From: Pseudomonas alliivorans | GTDB taxonomy: Bacteria; Pseudomonadota; Gammaproteobacteria; Pseudomonadales; Pseudomonadaceae | Length of the DNA stretch: 64,000 nt | Assembly: GCF_017826695.1 (NCBI RefSeq) | Contig: NZ_JAFFZW010000001.1 | Span: 1-64,000, forward strand | Reading direction: 5' to 3' | In this document: one piece after another, positions 16,233 to 25,724 of the stretch | Layout of the letters: every line of letters starts with the position of its first letter | Position numbering within the stretch: the first letter of the stretch is position 1 | Translations under genes and position numbers: made by a program | Notes under the pieces: generated by a model | Database searches by the model: none | The model's input: the letters and a program-made list of their open reading frames with translations, nothing else | What the model was told of the DNA's origin: nothing

Positions 16233-16643
16233 TCAGTTGGAACCTGAGCGCTCAGCCTTGACCGGCTCGGGCCGCGACCAGATCCACAGATTGCCCAGCG
16301 CCATCCCGGCAATCGCCAGGTACAGCCACCAGACATGCGTCAGCAGGCTCAGCATCATCACCGCGCAGAACAACATGCTCACCGTAGCGCTGATCTTGGC
16401 GCGCCGGGTGACCAGCCTTCCGTTGCGCCAGTTGTACAGGATCGGCCCGAACACGCGGTGGTTCTCCAGCCAGGCATTCAGGCGTGGTGAACTGCGGGTC
16501 GCAGCCCAGGCCGCCAGCAGAATGAACTCGGTGGTCGGCAGGCCCGGAATGAAAATCGCGGCAATACCGATGCCCAGGCTGGCATACGCAAGAATGCCAA
16601 ACAGAAAGCGTGAAAGTCTGGAGCCGGGTGGTTTATACGTCAT
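16233..16643 (-). CDS. YbaN / DUF454 family inner-membrane protein
   Basis: A 136-residue small membrane protein starting MTYKPPGSRLSRFLFGILA. Helices lie at about 15-35 and as a hydrophobic pair at about 85-125. The family signature GIAAIFIPGLPTTEFILLAAWAATRSSPRL is clear, followed by NWRNGRLVTRRAK. DUF454/YbaN proteins sit in the inner membrane; their role is unknown, though some neighbour iron or haem genes. The start at 16643 is where family similarity begins; a 61-codon in-frame extension upstream is unlike the family. Confidence 0.85.
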   Translation of the reverse strand: MTYKPPGSRLSRFLFGILAYASLGIGIAAIFIPGLPTTEFILLAAWAATRSSPRLNAWLENHRVFGPILYNWRNGRLVTRRAKISATVSMLFCAVMMLSLLTHVWWLYLAIAGMALGNLWIWSRPEPVKAERSGSN

Positions 16644-17031
16644 GGTCTCTACAGGCAGGTTCGAAAAGCCCGGCCAGCTTAACAGCACCGGGCGCTTTTT
16701 CATGCGTGTGCCACTTCGGCTGCTGGCGCATCGGCGTAAGCATGCTGCAGCAGAACGTTCGGTGAGGGTTTCAATGCCCAGGTCGGCAAAGTCGATAAAG
16801 GCATCGCTGAAGTGAAACGGCGACACAGACGTGCTCGACCGGCAGATTGTTCAAATGATAGTGCTTATCATCTGCGCAGGTGGTCAAGTGGAGATTCGGG
16901 TTTATTTTTGCGTGTTGAATGTACGCAAGGGGCAGGCCAGAGCGCCTGGCTCATTTGCTGTGCCAGGCGTGACGCGGAGCGTCACGGGCAGCATGCCGAC
17001 GCAACGCATCGGCACGTTCACGCGCAATGCA
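16644..17031. other. Intergenic region with palindromes (no gene seen)
   Basis: About 390 bases between gap and the DUF454 gene. No reading frame here looks like a protein I know. An inverted repeat ATGATA-N5-TATCAT at about 16855-16871 could be an operator for the leftward genes, but it does not fit a Fur box well. The right half holds the hairpins listed at 16943-17014, which lie just downstream of gap and may end or protect its transcript. Confidence 0.5.
16943..17014. repeat. REP-like palindrome cluster downstream of gap
   Basis: Three successive inverted repeats: CGCCTGGC / GCCAGGCG (16943-16969), CGTGACGC-GGAG-CGTCACG (16968-16986) and TGCCGA / TCGGCA (16994-17014). The middle and right units match the typical layout of P. 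syringae-type intergenic repeats, where the arms differ but the central GAGC is kept. With no T-tract they are better seen as REP-like or mRNA-stabilising elements than as a classic terminator. Confidence 0.65.
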
Positions 17032-18033
17032 TTACTCGGCGTTATGCAGCGCCAGGCAGTTGTCCAGCATGCGGTTGGAGAATGCCCATTCGTTGTCGTA
17101 CCAGGACAGCACCTTGAGCAGTTTGCCGCTCACCTTGGTGTGGTTGGCGTCGAAGATCGACGACAGCGGGTTGTGGTTGAAGTCGTGGGAGACCAGCGGC
17201 AGGGTGTTGTAACCCAGGACCTTGGAATGCTGGCTGGCTTCTTTCATCAGCGCGTTGACTTCTTCGGCGGTGGTTTCGCGTTTCAGGGTAACGGTCAGGT
17301 CCACTAGCGACACGTTGATCACCGGAACCCGCACGGCCATGCCAGTCAGCTTGCCTGCCAGTTCCGGCAGTACCAGACCTACCGCTTCGGCAGCACCGGT
17401 CTTGCTGGGGATCATCGACTGTGTGGCCGAGCGCGCGCGGTACGGGTCGGTGTGGTAGACGTCGATCAGGTTCTGGTCATTGGTGTAGGCATGAATGGTG
17501 GTCATCAGGCCGCTTTCGATACCCAGTTCACGGTGCAGCACCTGGGCAACCGGCGCCAGGCAGTTGGTGGTGCAGGAGGCGCTGGAGATGATCTGGTGCG
17601 ACTGGCGCAGCGTGTCGTGGTTCACGCCATAGACGATGGTCGCATCTGCGCCGCTGGCAGGAGCGGAGATGATGACCTTGCGCGCACCGGCGGTCAGGTG
17701 GGCGGAGGCTTTGTCGCGGCTGGTGAACAGACCGGTGCATTCGAACACCACATCAATGTTGTGCGACTTCCATGGCAGCTCCGCAGGGTTGCGGATCGCG
17801 CTCACGGCGATACGGTCGCCGTTGACCGTCAGGCTCTCTTTGTCACACTCCACGGTGCCGCTGAACGGGCCGTGTACAGTGTCGAAACGCAACAGGTGCG
17901 CGTTCATTTCGCTGTCGCCCAGATCGTTGATGGCGACGACCTGCAGGTCCTGCCGGTAACCTTGGGTATACAGTGCGCGTAGGACGTTGCGGCCGATGCG
18001 GCCAAAACCGTTGATTGCGATACGAAGAGTCAT
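17032..18033 (-). CDS. gap-1: Glyceraldehyde-3-phosphate dehydrogenase, type I
   Basis: A 333-residue cytosolic NAD-dependent enzyme that oxidises glyceraldehyde-3-phosphate to 1,3-bisphosphoglycerate. It has the Rossmann opening [16 protein letters not shown] and the catalytic cysteine 154 in [11 protein letters not shown], with the phosphate-binding and subunit segments of the family following. The ATG at 18033 is chosen over 18048 because AAGGA stands at the right distance. It is divergent from edd across a region with two HexR sites. This is the standard Pseudomonas arrangement, in which Gap-1 serves glucose breakdown and is derepressed with the Entner-Doudoroff genes. Confidence 0.97.
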   Translation of the reverse strand: MTLRIAINGFGRIGRNVLRALYTQGYRQDLQVVAINDLGDSEMNAHLLRFDTVHGPFSGTVECDKESLTVNGDRIAVSAIRNPAELPWKSHNIDVVFECTGLFTSRDKASAHLTAGARKVIISAPASGADATIVYGVNHDTLRQSHQIISSASCTTNCLAPVAQVLHRELGIESGLMTTIHAYTNDQNLIDVYHTDPYRARSATQSMIPSKTGAAEAVGLVLPELAGKLTGMAVRVPVINVSLVDLTVTLKRETTAEEVNALMKEASQHSKVLGYNTLPLVSHDFNHNPLSSIFDANHTKVSGKLLKVLSWYDNEWAFSNRMLDNCLALHNAE

Positions 18034-18055
18034 ACAGCCGTCCTTCATAAATTTG

Positions 18056-18070
18056 TTGTTGGAATTACAA
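18056..18070. promoter_or_regulatory. HexR operator (gap-1 side)
   Basis: TTGT-N7-ACAA (TTGTTGGAATTACAA), an exact match to the known Pseudomonas HexR consensus TTGT-N7/8-ACAA. It lies 22 bases upstream of the gap-1 start codon, where repression of leftward transcription or translation initiation is expected. HexR is released by 2-keto-3-deoxy-6-phosphogluconate. Confidence 0.75.
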
Positions 18071-18117
18071 GATTATTCTCATAGAAATAGAAAACAAGCC
18101 TTTTTAGTGGCAATATT

Positions 18118-18132
18118 TTGTTTTATCTACAA
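18118..18132. promoter_or_regulatory. HexR operator (edd side)
   Basis: A second exact TTGT-N7-ACAA site (TTGTTTTATCTACAA), 62 bases from the first (start to start) and 120 bases before the edd start codon. It is suitably placed to repress the edd promoter. Two sites in one divergent region fit separate control of gap-1 and edd. Confidence 0.75.
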
Positions 18133-18252
18133 CTACAAGCCTGAAAGGCATGCCCCATTGATCGAAACCAGGCCTTTGCGCAACAGCATTCGGCCCCGAT
18201 CAGCGGAACCGTCTTTACGGGTGACCATAGACGTTAGCCTGGAGTTCATCAC

Positions 18253-20079
18253 ATGCATCCCCGCATTCTTGAGGTAACCGAGCGGCTGATCGCTCGCAGT
18301 CGTGATACCCGCGAGCGCTATCTTCAATTGATCCGCGGCGCCGCCAGCGAAGGCCCGATGCGCGGCAAACTCCAATGCGCCAACTTCGCTCACGGTGTCG
18401 CGGCCTGCGGCCCTGAAGACAAGCAGAGCCTGCGGATGATGAACGCCGCCAACATCGCCATCGTCTCCTCCTACAACGAGATGCTCTCCGCGCATCAGCC
18501 CTACGAACACTTTCCCAATCAGATCAAACAGGCTTTACGTGACATTGGTTCGGTCGGTCAGTTTGCCGGTGGTGTACCGGCGATGTGCGATGGCGTGACC
18601 CAGGGCGAGCCGGGCATGGAGCTGGCGATTGCCAGCCGCGAAGTGATCGCGATGTCCACGGCCGTGGCGTTGTCGCACAACATGTTCGATGGCGCGCTGA
18701 TGCTGGGCATCTGCGACAAGATCGTGCCGGGCCTGATGATGGGCGCGCTGCGCTTCGGTCATCTGCCGACCATTTTCGTGCCGGGCGGACCGATGGTGTC
18801 CGGCATTTCAAACAAGCAGAAAGCCGACGTTCGCCAGCGCTACGCCGAAGGCAAGGCGACGCGCGAAGAGCTGCTGGACTCAGAAATGAAGTCCTACCAC
18901 AGCCCCGGCACCTGCACGTTCTACGGCACCGCCAACACCAACCAGCTGGTGATGGAAGTGATGGGCATGCACTTGCCCGGTGCGTCGTTCGTCAACCCGT
19001 ACACCCCGCTGCGTGACGCGCTGACCGCCGAGGCTGCGTATCAGGTCACGCGCCTGACCAAGCAGAGCGGCAGCTTCATGCCCATCGGCGAAATCGTCGA
19101 CGAGCGCTCGCTGGTCAACTCCATCGTTGCCCTGCACGCTACCGGCGGCTCGACCAACCACACCCTGCACATGCCGGCCATCGCCATGGCAGCCGGTATC
19201 AAACTGACCTGGCAGGACATGGCCGATCTGTCGGAAGTCGTGCCGACCCTCAGCCACGTCTACCCGAACGGCAAGGCCGACATCAACCACTTCCAGGCCG
19301 CGGGCGGCATGTCGTTCCTGATCCGCGAGCTGCTGGCGGCCGGTCTGTTGCACGAAAACGTCAACACCGTGGCCGGTTACGGCCTGAGCCGCTACACCAA
19401 GGAGCCGTTTCTGGAAGACGGCAAACTGGTCTGGCGCGAAGGCCCGCTGGAAAGCCTGGACGAGAACATTCTGCGTCCGGTATCACGTCCGTTCTCGGCG
19501 GAAGGCGGCCTGCGGGTCATGGAAGGCAACCTCGGCCGTGGTGTGATGAAGGTGTCCGCCGTGGCGCTCGAACACCAGATCGTCGAGGCTCCGGCCAAAG
19601 TGTTTCAGGACCAGCAGGAACTGGCCGACGCCTTCAAGGCTGGAGAACTGGAGCGTGACTTCGTTGCCGTCATGCGTTTCCAGGGGCCGCGCTCCAATGG
19701 CATGCCCGAACTGCACAAGATGACGCCGTTCCTCGGCGTGCTGCAGGACCGTGGCTTCAAGGTCGCGCTGGTAACCGATGGACGGATGTCCGGCGCTTCG
19801 GGCAAGATCCCGGCGGCCATTCACGTTTGCCCGGAAGCCTACGTGGGTGGTCCTCTGGCGCTGGTGCGCGATGGTGACGTGATTCGCGTCGATGGCGTGA
19901 AAGGAACGTTGCAAGTTCTGGTCGAAGCGTCAGAATTGGCCGCCAGAGAACCCGCCACCTGCCAGATCGACAACAGCGTCGGTTGCGGTCGGGAGCTGTT
20001 TGGATTCATGCGCATGGCCTTCAGCTCCGCAGAGCAGGGCGCTTGCGCCTTTACCTCTAGTCTGGAGACGCTTAAGTGA
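18253..20079 (+). CDS. edd: Phosphogluconate dehydratase
   Basis: A 608-residue enzyme of the ILVD/EDD family. It converts 6-phosphogluconate to 2-keto-3-deoxy-6-phosphogluconate, the first committed step of the Entner-Doudoroff pathway, in the cytosol with an iron-sulfur cluster. Typical segments are [19 protein letters not shown] near 110-130 and [18 protein letters not shown] near 217-234 (cluster cysteines), and [20 protein letters not shown] near 500-520. Length is normal for Edd and longer than IlvD-only proteins. It is first of edd-glk-gltR-kinase on the plus strand, overlaps glk by four bases, and is probably controlled by HexR. Confidence 0.97.
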   Translation: MHPRILEVTERLIARSRDTRERYLQLIRGAASEGPMRGKLQCANFAHGVAACGPEDKQSLRMMNAANIAIVSSYNEMLSAHQPYEHFPNQIKQALRDIGSVGQFAGGVPAMCDGVTQGEPGMELAIASREVIAMSTAVALSHNMFDGALMLGICDKIVPGLMMGALRFGHLPTIFVPGGPMVSGISNKQKADVRQRYAEGKATREELLDSEMKSYHSPGTCTFYGTANTNQLVMEVMGMHLPGASFVNPYTPLRDALTAEAAYQVTRLTKQSGSFMPIGEIVDERSLVNSIVALHATGGSTNHTLHMPAIAMAAGIKLTWQDMADLSEVVPTLSHVYPNGKADINHFQAAGGMSFLIRELLAAGLLHENVNTVAGYGLSRYTKEPFLEDGKLVWREGPLESLDENILRPVSRPFSAEGGLRVMEGNLGRGVMKVSAVALEHQIVEAPAKVFQDQQELADAFKAGELERDFVAVMRFQGPRSNGMPELHKMTPFLGVLQDRGFKVALVTDGRMSGASGKIPAAIHVCPEAYVGGPLALVRDGDVIRVDGVKGTLQVLVEASELAAREPATCQIDNSVGCGRELFGFMRMAFSSAEQGACAFTSSLETLK

Positions 20080-21041
20080 AGTTGGCCCTGGTCGGTGATA
20101 TAGGCGGTACCAATGCTCGTTTTGCCATCTGGGAAGACGATGCGCTGCATTCTGTCCGGGTATTCCCGACCATTGACTACATCGGTCCCGAAAAGGCCAT
20201 CGAGGTCTACTTGCAGGACCTCGAGCTCAAGCGTGGCGATATCGGTTACGTCTGCCTGGCGGTTGCCGGCCCTGTGGATGGCGATCTGTTCCAGTTCACC
20301 AACAGCCATTGGCAACTGAGCCGCAAGGCGTTCTGCGAAGACCTCAGCGTCGACCACCTGCTGCTGATCAACGACTTCACCGCCATGGCGCTGGGCATGA
20401 CCCGGCTCAAGGACGACGAGTACCTGACAGTCTGTCACGGTGTAGGCAAGCCTGATCGTCCACGGGCAGTGGTCGGCCCGGGCACCGGCCTGGGTGTCGG
20501 CACGCTGATCAAGGAAAGCGACACGCGCTGGTTGGCGTTGCCGGGCGAGGGCGGTCATGTCGACCTGCCGATCGGCACGGCACGTGAAGCCCTGCTGTGG
20601 ACGCGCCTGATGGCCGAGCACGAGCATGTCAGTGCGGAAGTGGTGCTCAGTGGTGCAGGCCTGTTGCTGCTGTATCAGGTCAGTTGCGCGCTGGATGACA
20701 TCGAGCCTGAGCTCAAGTCACCGGCGGCCATCACCACTGCGGCACTCGCTGGCGACCCGGTGGCTGCGGCCGTGCTGGACCAGTTCTGTGTGTTCCTGGG
20801 CCGCGTGGTGGGCAATCAAGTGCTGACGGTGGGCGGTCTGGGCGGCGTTTACATCGCTGGCGGCGTGGTGCCGCGTTTCACCGACTTCTTCATGAACAGC
20901 GGCTTCAAGCGCGCACTCGCCGAAAAGGGCGTGATGAGCGATTATTTCAAAGGGTTGCCAGTCTGGCTGGTCACCGCTGAATACCCCGGCCTGATGGGCG
21001 CGGGTGTTGCGCTGCAACAGGCCTTCGGTTCGGAAATCTGA
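20076..21041 (+). CDS. glk: Glucokinase
   Basis: A 321-residue cytosolic kinase that phosphorylates glucose to glucose-6-phosphate with ATP. The N-terminal phosphate-binding motif is [36 protein letters not shown] and [12 protein letters not shown] motifs follow as in proteobacterial Glk. It starts with GTG overlapping the edd stop (GTGA), so translation is coupled. Together with Zwf, Pgl, Edd and Eda in this window it completes the phosphorylative glucose route. Confidence 0.96.
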   Translation: MKLALVGDIGGTNARFAIWEDDALHSVRVFPTIDYIGPEKAIEVYLQDLELKRGDIGYVCLAVAGPVDGDLFQFTNSHWQLSRKAFCEDLSVDHLLLINDFTAMALGMTRLKDDEYLTVCHGVGKPDRPRAVVGPGTGLGVGTLIKESDTRWLALPGEGGHVDLPIGTAREALLWTRLMAEHEHVSAEVVLSGAGLLLLYQVSCALDDIEPELKSPAAITTAALAGDPVAAAVLDQFCVFLGRVVGNQVLTVGGLGGVYIAGGVVPRFTDFFMNSGFKRALAEKGVMSDYFKGLPVWLVTAEYPGLMGAGVALQQAFGSEI

Positions 21042-21052
21042 GCCGCGCCCAT

Positions 21053-21060
21053 AACAACAA
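21053..21060 (+). promoter_or_regulatory. Catabolite-repression (Crc/Hfq) CA-type motif ahead of gltR
   Basis: AACAACAA matches the AANAANAA motif bound by Hfq with Crc in Pseudomonas. It lies 30 bases before the gltR GTG start, a little far from the ribosome site, so the assignment is weaker than at gtsA. Confidence 0.4.
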
Positions 21061-21089
21061 AAACCCACAGCCAGCGAGGACACCTTCAC

Positions 21090-21827
21090 GTGAGTTCAGT
21101 CAGTAAATCGATCCTGCTGGTGGACGACGACCAGGAGATTCGGGAGTTGCTGGACACCTACCTGAGCCGTGCCGGTTTTCAGGTTCGCACGGTCGGCGAC
21201 GGCGCGGGTTTTCGTCAGGCGTTCAACGAGGCATCCAGCGACCTGCTGATTCTGGACGTTATGCTGCCCGACGAAGACGGCTTCAGCCTGTGCCGCTGGG
21301 TACGTCAGCATCCGCGCCAGCCGCATGTGCCGATCATTATGCTCACCGCCAGTTCCGACGAGGCCGACCGGGTCATCGGGCTGGAGCTGGGTGCCGATGA
21401 CTATCTGGGCAAACCCTTCAGCCCGCGCGAACTTCAGGCCCGGATCAAAGCGTTGTTGCGCCGCGCTCAGTTCGGTCAGGAACGTCCCGGTGGCGACGTC
21501 ATCCTGTTCGATGAGTGGCGTCTGGACATGGTCAGTCACCGGCTGTTTCACAACGATGGCGAAGAGGTGATCCTGTCGGGCGCCGACTTCGCCCTGCTCA
21601 AGCTGTTTCTGGATAACCCTCAGCAGATTCTGGATCGCGACACCATCGGCAATGCCACCCGTGGCCGCGAGCTGATGCCGTTGGAGCGCATCGTCGACAT
21701 GGCCGTCAGTCGTCTGCGTCAGCGCCTGCGTGACACCGGCAAGTCACCACGTCTGATCCGTACCGTGCGCGGCAGCGGCTATCTGCTGGCCGCCAACGTC
21801 AACGCGCAAACAGGCAGCGGTTATTAA
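21090..21827 (+). CDS. gltR: OmpR-family response regulator of glucose transport
   Basis: A 245-residue regulator with a receiver domain (ILLVDDDQE; phospho-acceptor in LLILDVMLPDEDG near 55) and a C-terminal winged helix (about 140-240, ending RTVRGSGYLLAANV). In Pseudomonas, GltR with its sensor kinase controls gts and oprB glucose uptake genes. Start is GTG at 21090 with GAGGA upstream. It lies between glk and the kinase gene, which begins 7 bases after its stop. Regulation of the downstream gts genes is the expected role. Confidence 0.92.
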   Translation: MSSVSKSILLVDDDQEIRELLDTYLSRAGFQVRTVGDGAGFRQAFNEASSDLLILDVMLPDEDGFSLCRWVRQHPRQPHVPIIMLTASSDEADRVIGLELGADDYLGKPFSPRELQARIKALLRRAQFGQERPGGDVILFDEWRLDMVSHRLFHNDGEEVILSGADFALLKLFLDNPQQILDRDTIGNATRGRELMPLERIVDMAVSRLRQRLRDTGKSPRLIRTVRGSGYLLAANVNAQTGSGY

Positions 21828-21834
21828 CGCGCCT

Positions 21835-23295
21835 GTGGCAGGCCCCAGAAAACGCAGCCTGCCGCTACCGCGCTCGTTGCTCGGGCGAATGCTGCTGCTG
21901 ACGCTGCTGGCGGTGCTGATGGCCCAGACGCTGTCCAGCGTGATCTGGCTGTCGCAACTGCGCGCCACGCAGATGGAAGGGCTGGTGACCAGTGCGCGCA
22001 GCCTGGCTTACTCGATGGCTGCCAGCGTCAGTTACTTCCGTTCTCTGCCACTCGCCTACCGCCCGCTGGTGCTGGACCAATTGCGCAGCATGGGCGGCAC
22101 GCGCTTTGTGGTGTCGCTCAACGATCACCCGCTGGACATGCAGATCCTGCAACCCACGCCGCGCAAGCAGGCGGTGCTCGATGTGGTCGGCCAGGTGTTG
22201 CGTCAGCATCTGGGCAATGATCCGGACATTGCCGTGTGGTTCGTGAAACCTGATGACCTGCGGATTTTCAACAGCGGGCTCAAGCTCGACGAATTGCCGC
22301 GTTCCTGGGCGCATTACGCACTGACCCTTGAGCCGGTCAACCCACCGGTGCTGGTCACGCAGATCGAAATGGCACCCGGCGAGTGGTTCTACATCGCCTC
22401 ATTGCTGCCCGAGCCTTACACCACCCTTGAAGAACAGGACCTGCCCATTCAGCAGGTGTGGTTCATCGGCCTGACCAGCGCGTTTCTGCTGCTGTTCATC
22501 GGACTGCTGGTGCACTGGCAAAGCCGACCGCTCAAACGTCTGGCTCGCGCTGCACGCGACATGTCACTGGGTGCGGATGTCGAGCCGGTGGTAGAGGGCG
22601 GCGGCAGTGAAGTGGTCGAAGTGAGCCGTGCCTTCAACGCCATGCGTAACCGGATCAGCCGCTATCTGACGGAACGCGGGCAGTTGTTCAGTGCCATTTC
22701 CCACGACTTGCGCACGCCGATTACCCGTCTGCGGCTGCGTGTCGAGCTGCTTGAAGACGAGCAGATGCAGTACAAGTTCGGCCGCGACCTCGATGAGCTG
22801 GAACTGCTGGTCAAGGGCGCGCTGCAGTGCGTCAAGGACACCGACATCCATGAAAATATCGAGCAGGTTGACCTCAACGTGTTGCTCGACTGTCTCGTCG
22901 AACCCTACCTGCGTCCCGATGGAGAAGGGCGTGTCACTCAGACCGGCGCGGCACTGTCCTGTTATCCCGGCAAGCCGTTGGCCCTCAGGCGCTGCATCGG
23001 CAATCTCATCGATAACGCCCTCAAGTACGGCGACCGCGCGCACCTCAAGGTCGAGGACAACGCGATGGCCTTCGTGCTGCATGTCGATGACGAAGGGCCG
23101 GGCGTGCCCGAGCAGCGGCTGGAACATGTATTCGAACCGCATTTCCGGCTGGCGGGTGGCGATCAGCAGGGCTATGGGCTGGGGCTGGGCATCGCGCGCA
23201 ATATCGCCCATAGCCATGGCGGGGAGGTGAGCCTGCAGAATCTTCGCGAAGGCGGGTTGCGTGTCACGCTGTACCTGCCGCGGACATCAGAGTGA
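21835..23295 (+). CDS. gtsS: Sensor histidine kinase partner of GltR
   Basis: A 486-residue inner-membrane kinase. Helices lie at about 16-40 and 205-225 around a periplasmic sensing domain, then HAMP (about 225-280), the phospho-acceptor AISHDLRTPITRLRLRVELL (His near 290) and the ATPase with NLIDNALKYGD, DDEGPGVP and GYGLGLGIARNI. It begins with a GTG at 21835 and has only a weak ribosome site, consistent with coupling to gltR. The name gtsS follows Pseudomonas usage for this position. It probably senses a sugar-derived signal and phosphorylates GltR. Confidence 0.9.
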   Translation: MAGPRKRSLPLPRSLLGRMLLLTLLAVLMAQTLSSVIWLSQLRATQMEGLVTSARSLAYSMAASVSYFRSLPLAYRPLVLDQLRSMGGTRFVVSLNDHPLDMQILQPTPRKQAVLDVVGQVLRQHLGNDPDIAVWFVKPDDLRIFNSGLKLDELPRSWAHYALTLEPVNPPVLVTQIEMAPGEWFYIASLLPEPYTTLEEQDLPIQQVWFIGLTSAFLLLFIGLLVHWQSRPLKRLARAARDMSLGADVEPVVEGGGSEVVEVSRAFNAMRNRISRYLTERGQLFSAISHDLRTPITRLRLRVELLEDEQMQYKFGRDLDELELLVKGALQCVKDTDIHENIEQVDLNVLLDCLVEPYLRPDGEGRVTQTGAALSCYPGKPLALRRCIGNLIDNALKYGDRAHLKVEDNAMAFVLHVDDEGPGVPEQRLEHVFEPHFRLAGGDQQGYGLGLGIARNIAHSHGGEVSLQNLREGGLRVTLYLPRTSE

Positions 23296-23298
23296 TAT

Positions 23299-23324
23299 CG
23301 AATGTCACCATCCTGTGACATTCG
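23299..23324 (+). terminator. Stem-loop between the sensor kinase and gtsA
   Basis: Perfect 10-bp inverted repeat CGAATGTCAC / GTGACATTCG with a 6-base loop, only 4 bases after the kinase stop codon. There is no T-run, so it may be a weak terminator or 3' end stabiliser separating regulator from transporter expression. Confidence 0.5.
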
Positions 23325-23402
23325 CGCATCCCTTCGTTACCGTCCTCGCGATTCGCTTGGTTAGACTCCAACGAAGCGCAAGCACCAGACTTGCTCATGC
23401 AT

Positions 23403-23410
23403 AACAACAA
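23403..23410 (+). promoter_or_regulatory. Crc/Hfq CA-type motif at the gtsA ribosome site
   Basis: AACAACAA (AANAANAA) directly precedes the GAAAGG ribosome-binding site of gtsA, 15 bases before the ATG. This is the usual position for Hfq/Crc translational repression in Pseudomonas. Confidence 0.6.
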
Positions 23411-23424
23411 GAAAGGTCAATTCG

Positions 23425-24711
23425 ATGAATTCAATGTCACGCCTCGCCGTTGTCATCTCCCTCGCCTCCCTGTTCCCGCTGAGCGCCCACGCTGCTGATG
23501 CCAAAGGCACTGTAGAAGTCGTGCACTGGTGGACTTCGGGTGGCGAAAAAGCTGCGGTCGATGTCCTGAAAGCGCAAGTTGAAAAAGACGGTTTCACCTG
23601 GAAAGACGGCGCCGTGGCCGGTGGCGGTGGTTCCACTGCCATGACCGTGCTCAAGAGCCGCGCCGTGGCTGGCAACCCGCCTGGCGTCGCCCAGATCAAA
23701 GGCCCGGATATTCAGGAATGGGCGTCCACCGGCCTGCTCGACACCGACGCACTGAAAGACGTCGCCAAGGCTGAAAAGTGGGATTCGCTGCTGGACAAGA
23801 AAGTCTCCGACACCGTGAAGTACGACGGTGATTACGTAGCCGTGCCGGTGAACATTCACCGCGTCAACTGGCTGTGGATCAACCCTGAAGTCTTCAAGAA
23901 AGCCGGTATCGAAAAAGCACCGACCACCCTCGAAGAATTCTATGCCGCTGGCGACAAGCTGAAGAAAGCCGGTTTCATTCCTCTGGCTCATGGCGGCCAG
24001 CCATGGCAGGACAGCACCGTGTTCGAAGCGGTGGTGATGTCGGTCATGGGGGCAGACGGTTACAAGAAAGCCCTGGTCGACCTCGACAAGGACGCGCTGA
24101 CCGGCGAAGGCATGGTCAAGTCGCTCACCGAACTCAAGAAAGTCGCGACCTACATGGACGCCGACGGCAAGGGGCAGGACTGGAACCTGGAAGCGGCCAA
24201 GGTCATCAACGGCAAGGCCGGCATGCAGATCATGGGTGACTGGGCCAAGAGTGAATGGACCGCCGCCAAGAAAGTCGCAGGCAAGGATTACCAGTGCGTA
24301 GCCTTCCCGGGTACCGACAAGGCGTTCACCTACAACATCGACTCGCTGGCTGTGTTCAAGCAGAAGGACAAGGGCACAACCGCTGCCCAGCAGGATCTGG
24401 CCAAGGTTGCGATGGGTGAGGACTTCCAGAAAGTCTTCAGCATCAACAAGGGCTCGATTCCGGTTCGCGAAGACATGCTGAACGACATGGCCAAATACGG
24501 CTTCGACTCTTGCGCGCAAACCGCAGCCAAGGACTTCCTGGCGGATTCGAAAACCGGCGGTCTGCAACCGAGCATGGCGCACAACATGGCCACCTCGCTG
24601 GCAGTCCAGGGCGCGTTCTTCGATGTGATCACCAATTACATCAACAACCCGTCAGCCGATCCGGCCGCGACTGCCAAGCAATTGGCCACCGCCGTCAAGT
24701 CAGCCCAGTAA
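23425..24711 (+). CDS. gtsA: Glucose ABC transporter, periplasmic binding protein
   Basis: A 428-residue family-1 solute-binding protein. A signal peptide is cleaved after SAHA (about residue 23), giving a mature start [19 protein letters not shown] typical of sugar-binding proteins. Segments such as [21 protein letters not shown] and [20 protein letters not shown] are characteristic. It binds glucose in the periplasm and delivers it to GtsBC. It is separated from gtsB by about 100 bases with a stem-loop, which likely lets the binding protein be made in excess. It follows the gltR two-component genes. Confidence 0.95.
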   Translation: MNSMSRLAVVISLASLFPLSAHAADAKGTVEVVHWWTSGGEKAAVDVLKAQVEKDGFTWKDGAVAGGGGSTAMTVLKSRAVAGNPPGVAQIKGPDIQEWASTGLLDTDALKDVAKAEKWDSLLDKKVSDTVKYDGDYVAVPVNIHRVNWLWINPEVFKKAGIEKAPTTLEEFYAAGDKLKKAGFIPLAHGGQPWQDSTVFEAVVMSVMGADGYKKALVDLDKDALTGEGMVKSLTELKKVATYMDADGKGQDWNLEAAKVINGKAGMQIMGDWAKSEWTAAKKVAGKDYQCVAFPGTDKAFTYNIDSLAVFKQKDKGTTAAQQDLAKVAMGEDFQKVFSINKGSIPVREDMLNDMAKYGFDSCAQTAAKDFLADSKTGGLQPSMAHNMATSLAVQGAFFDVITNYINNPSADPAATAKQLATAVKSAQ

Positions 24712-24745
24712 TCCGCCTAACCTGACGTACCGCTGCAGTCGGTGC

Positions 24746-24772
24746 GGGTGGAATCGAAACCCGATTTCGCCC
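24746..24772 (+). terminator. Intercistronic stem-loop between gtsA and gtsB
   Basis: GGGTGGAATCG pairs with CGATTTCGCCC (two G-U pairs) around a five-base loop, with no T-tract. Such structures after binding-protein genes usually attenuate transcription or protect the upstream mRNA, so that gtsA exceeds gtsBCD. Confidence 0.55.
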
Positions 24773-24815
24773 GTGCCTGTGGCCTGAATTCGATACACCG
24801 AATGGGATACTCCCG

Positions 24816-25724
24816 ATGAGCTCTGTCGCTGTGTTCAGCAAAGCCTCGCCACTGGATACATTGCAACGCTGGCTACCGAAACTGGTGCTGGCGCCAAGCA
24901 TGTTCATCGTGTTGGTTGGTTTCTACGGTTACATCCTTTGGACGTTCGTCCTCTCGTTCACCAACTCGACGTTCCTGCCTTCCTATAAATGGGTCGGTCT
25001 GGCGCAATACGCGCGCCTGATGGACAACGACCGCTGGTGGGTCGCGAGCAAGAACCTTGCGGTGTTCGGTGGCATGTTCATCGGCATCAGTCTGGTGATC
25101 GGTGTTTTTCTGGCGATCCTGCTGGACCAGCGCATCCGCCGCGAAGGCGCGATCCGCACTATTTATCTGTACCCGATGGCGCTCTCGATGATCGTCACCG
25201 GCACGGCCTGGAAGTGGCTGCTCAACCCGGGCCTTGGCCTGGACAAAATGCTGCGCGACTGGGGCTGGGAAGGCTTCCGTCTGGACTGGCTGATCGATCC
25301 TGACCGCGTGGTCTACTGCCTGGTCATCGCCGCTGTCTGGCAGTCTTCGGGCTTTGTGATGGCGCTGTTTCTGGCAGGCCTTCGCGGTGTCGATCAGTCG
25401 ATCATCCGTGCTGCACAGATGGATGGTGCAAGTCTGCCGATGATCTATTGGCGCGTGGTGCTGCCAAGCCTGCGTCCGGTGTTCTTCAGCGCCGTGATGA
25501 TCCTGGCTCACATCGCCATCAAGAGCTTCGATCTGGTGGCGGCGATGACGGCCGGTGGTCCCGGCTACTCTTCGGACCTGCCCGCCATGTTCATGTATTC
25601 CTTCACCTTCAGCCGTGGCCAGATGGGTATGGGCTCGGCGAGTGCGATTCTGATGCTCGGCGCGATCCTGGCGATTCTGGTGCCGTACCTGTATTCCGAG
25701 CTGAGGACCAAGCGCAATGACTAG
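24816..25724 (+). CDS. gtsB: Glucose ABC transporter permease
   Basis: A 302-residue inner-membrane protein with six predicted helices (first at about 28-48, LAPSMFIVLVGFYGYILW). The conserved EAA-type loop contacting the ATPase reads IIRAAQMDGASLPMIYWRVVLP near 187-208. It belongs to the MalF/UgpA-like permeases of CUT1 sugar importers. It overlaps gtsC by 8 bases. It pairs with GtsC to form the glucose channel. Confidence 0.94.
   Translation: MSSVAVFSKASPLDTLQRWLPKLVLAPSMFIVLVGFYGYILWTFVLSFTNSTFLPSYKWVGLAQYARLMDNDRWWVASKNLAVFGGMFIGISLVIGVFLAILLDQRIRREGAIRTIYLYPMALSMIVTGTAWKWLLNPGLGLDKMLRDWGWEGFRLDWLIDPDRVVYCLVIAAVWQSSGFVMALFLAGLRGVDQSIIRAAQMDGASLPMIYWRVVLPSLRPVFFSAVMILAHIAIKSFDLVAAMTAGGPGYSSDLPAMFMYSFTFSRGQMGMGSASAILMLGAILAILVPYLYSELRTKRND

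Noticed and set aside
16854..16871. Fur box upstream of the DUF454 gene
   Set aside because: ATGATA-N5-TATCAT is a good palindrome but does not align with the 19-bp Fur consensus well enough.
24181..24200. Type III (HrpL) promoter from GGAACC strings in the window
   Set aside because: The GGAACC strings I noticed lie inside genes (for example in gtsA, zwf and the usher) and not ahead of a gene; no fitting CCAC at the required distance was noted.
23437..24582. Long open frame opposite gtsA (about 380 codons)
   Set aside because: Shadow of gtsA third-position bias; no domain resemblance and no promoter context.
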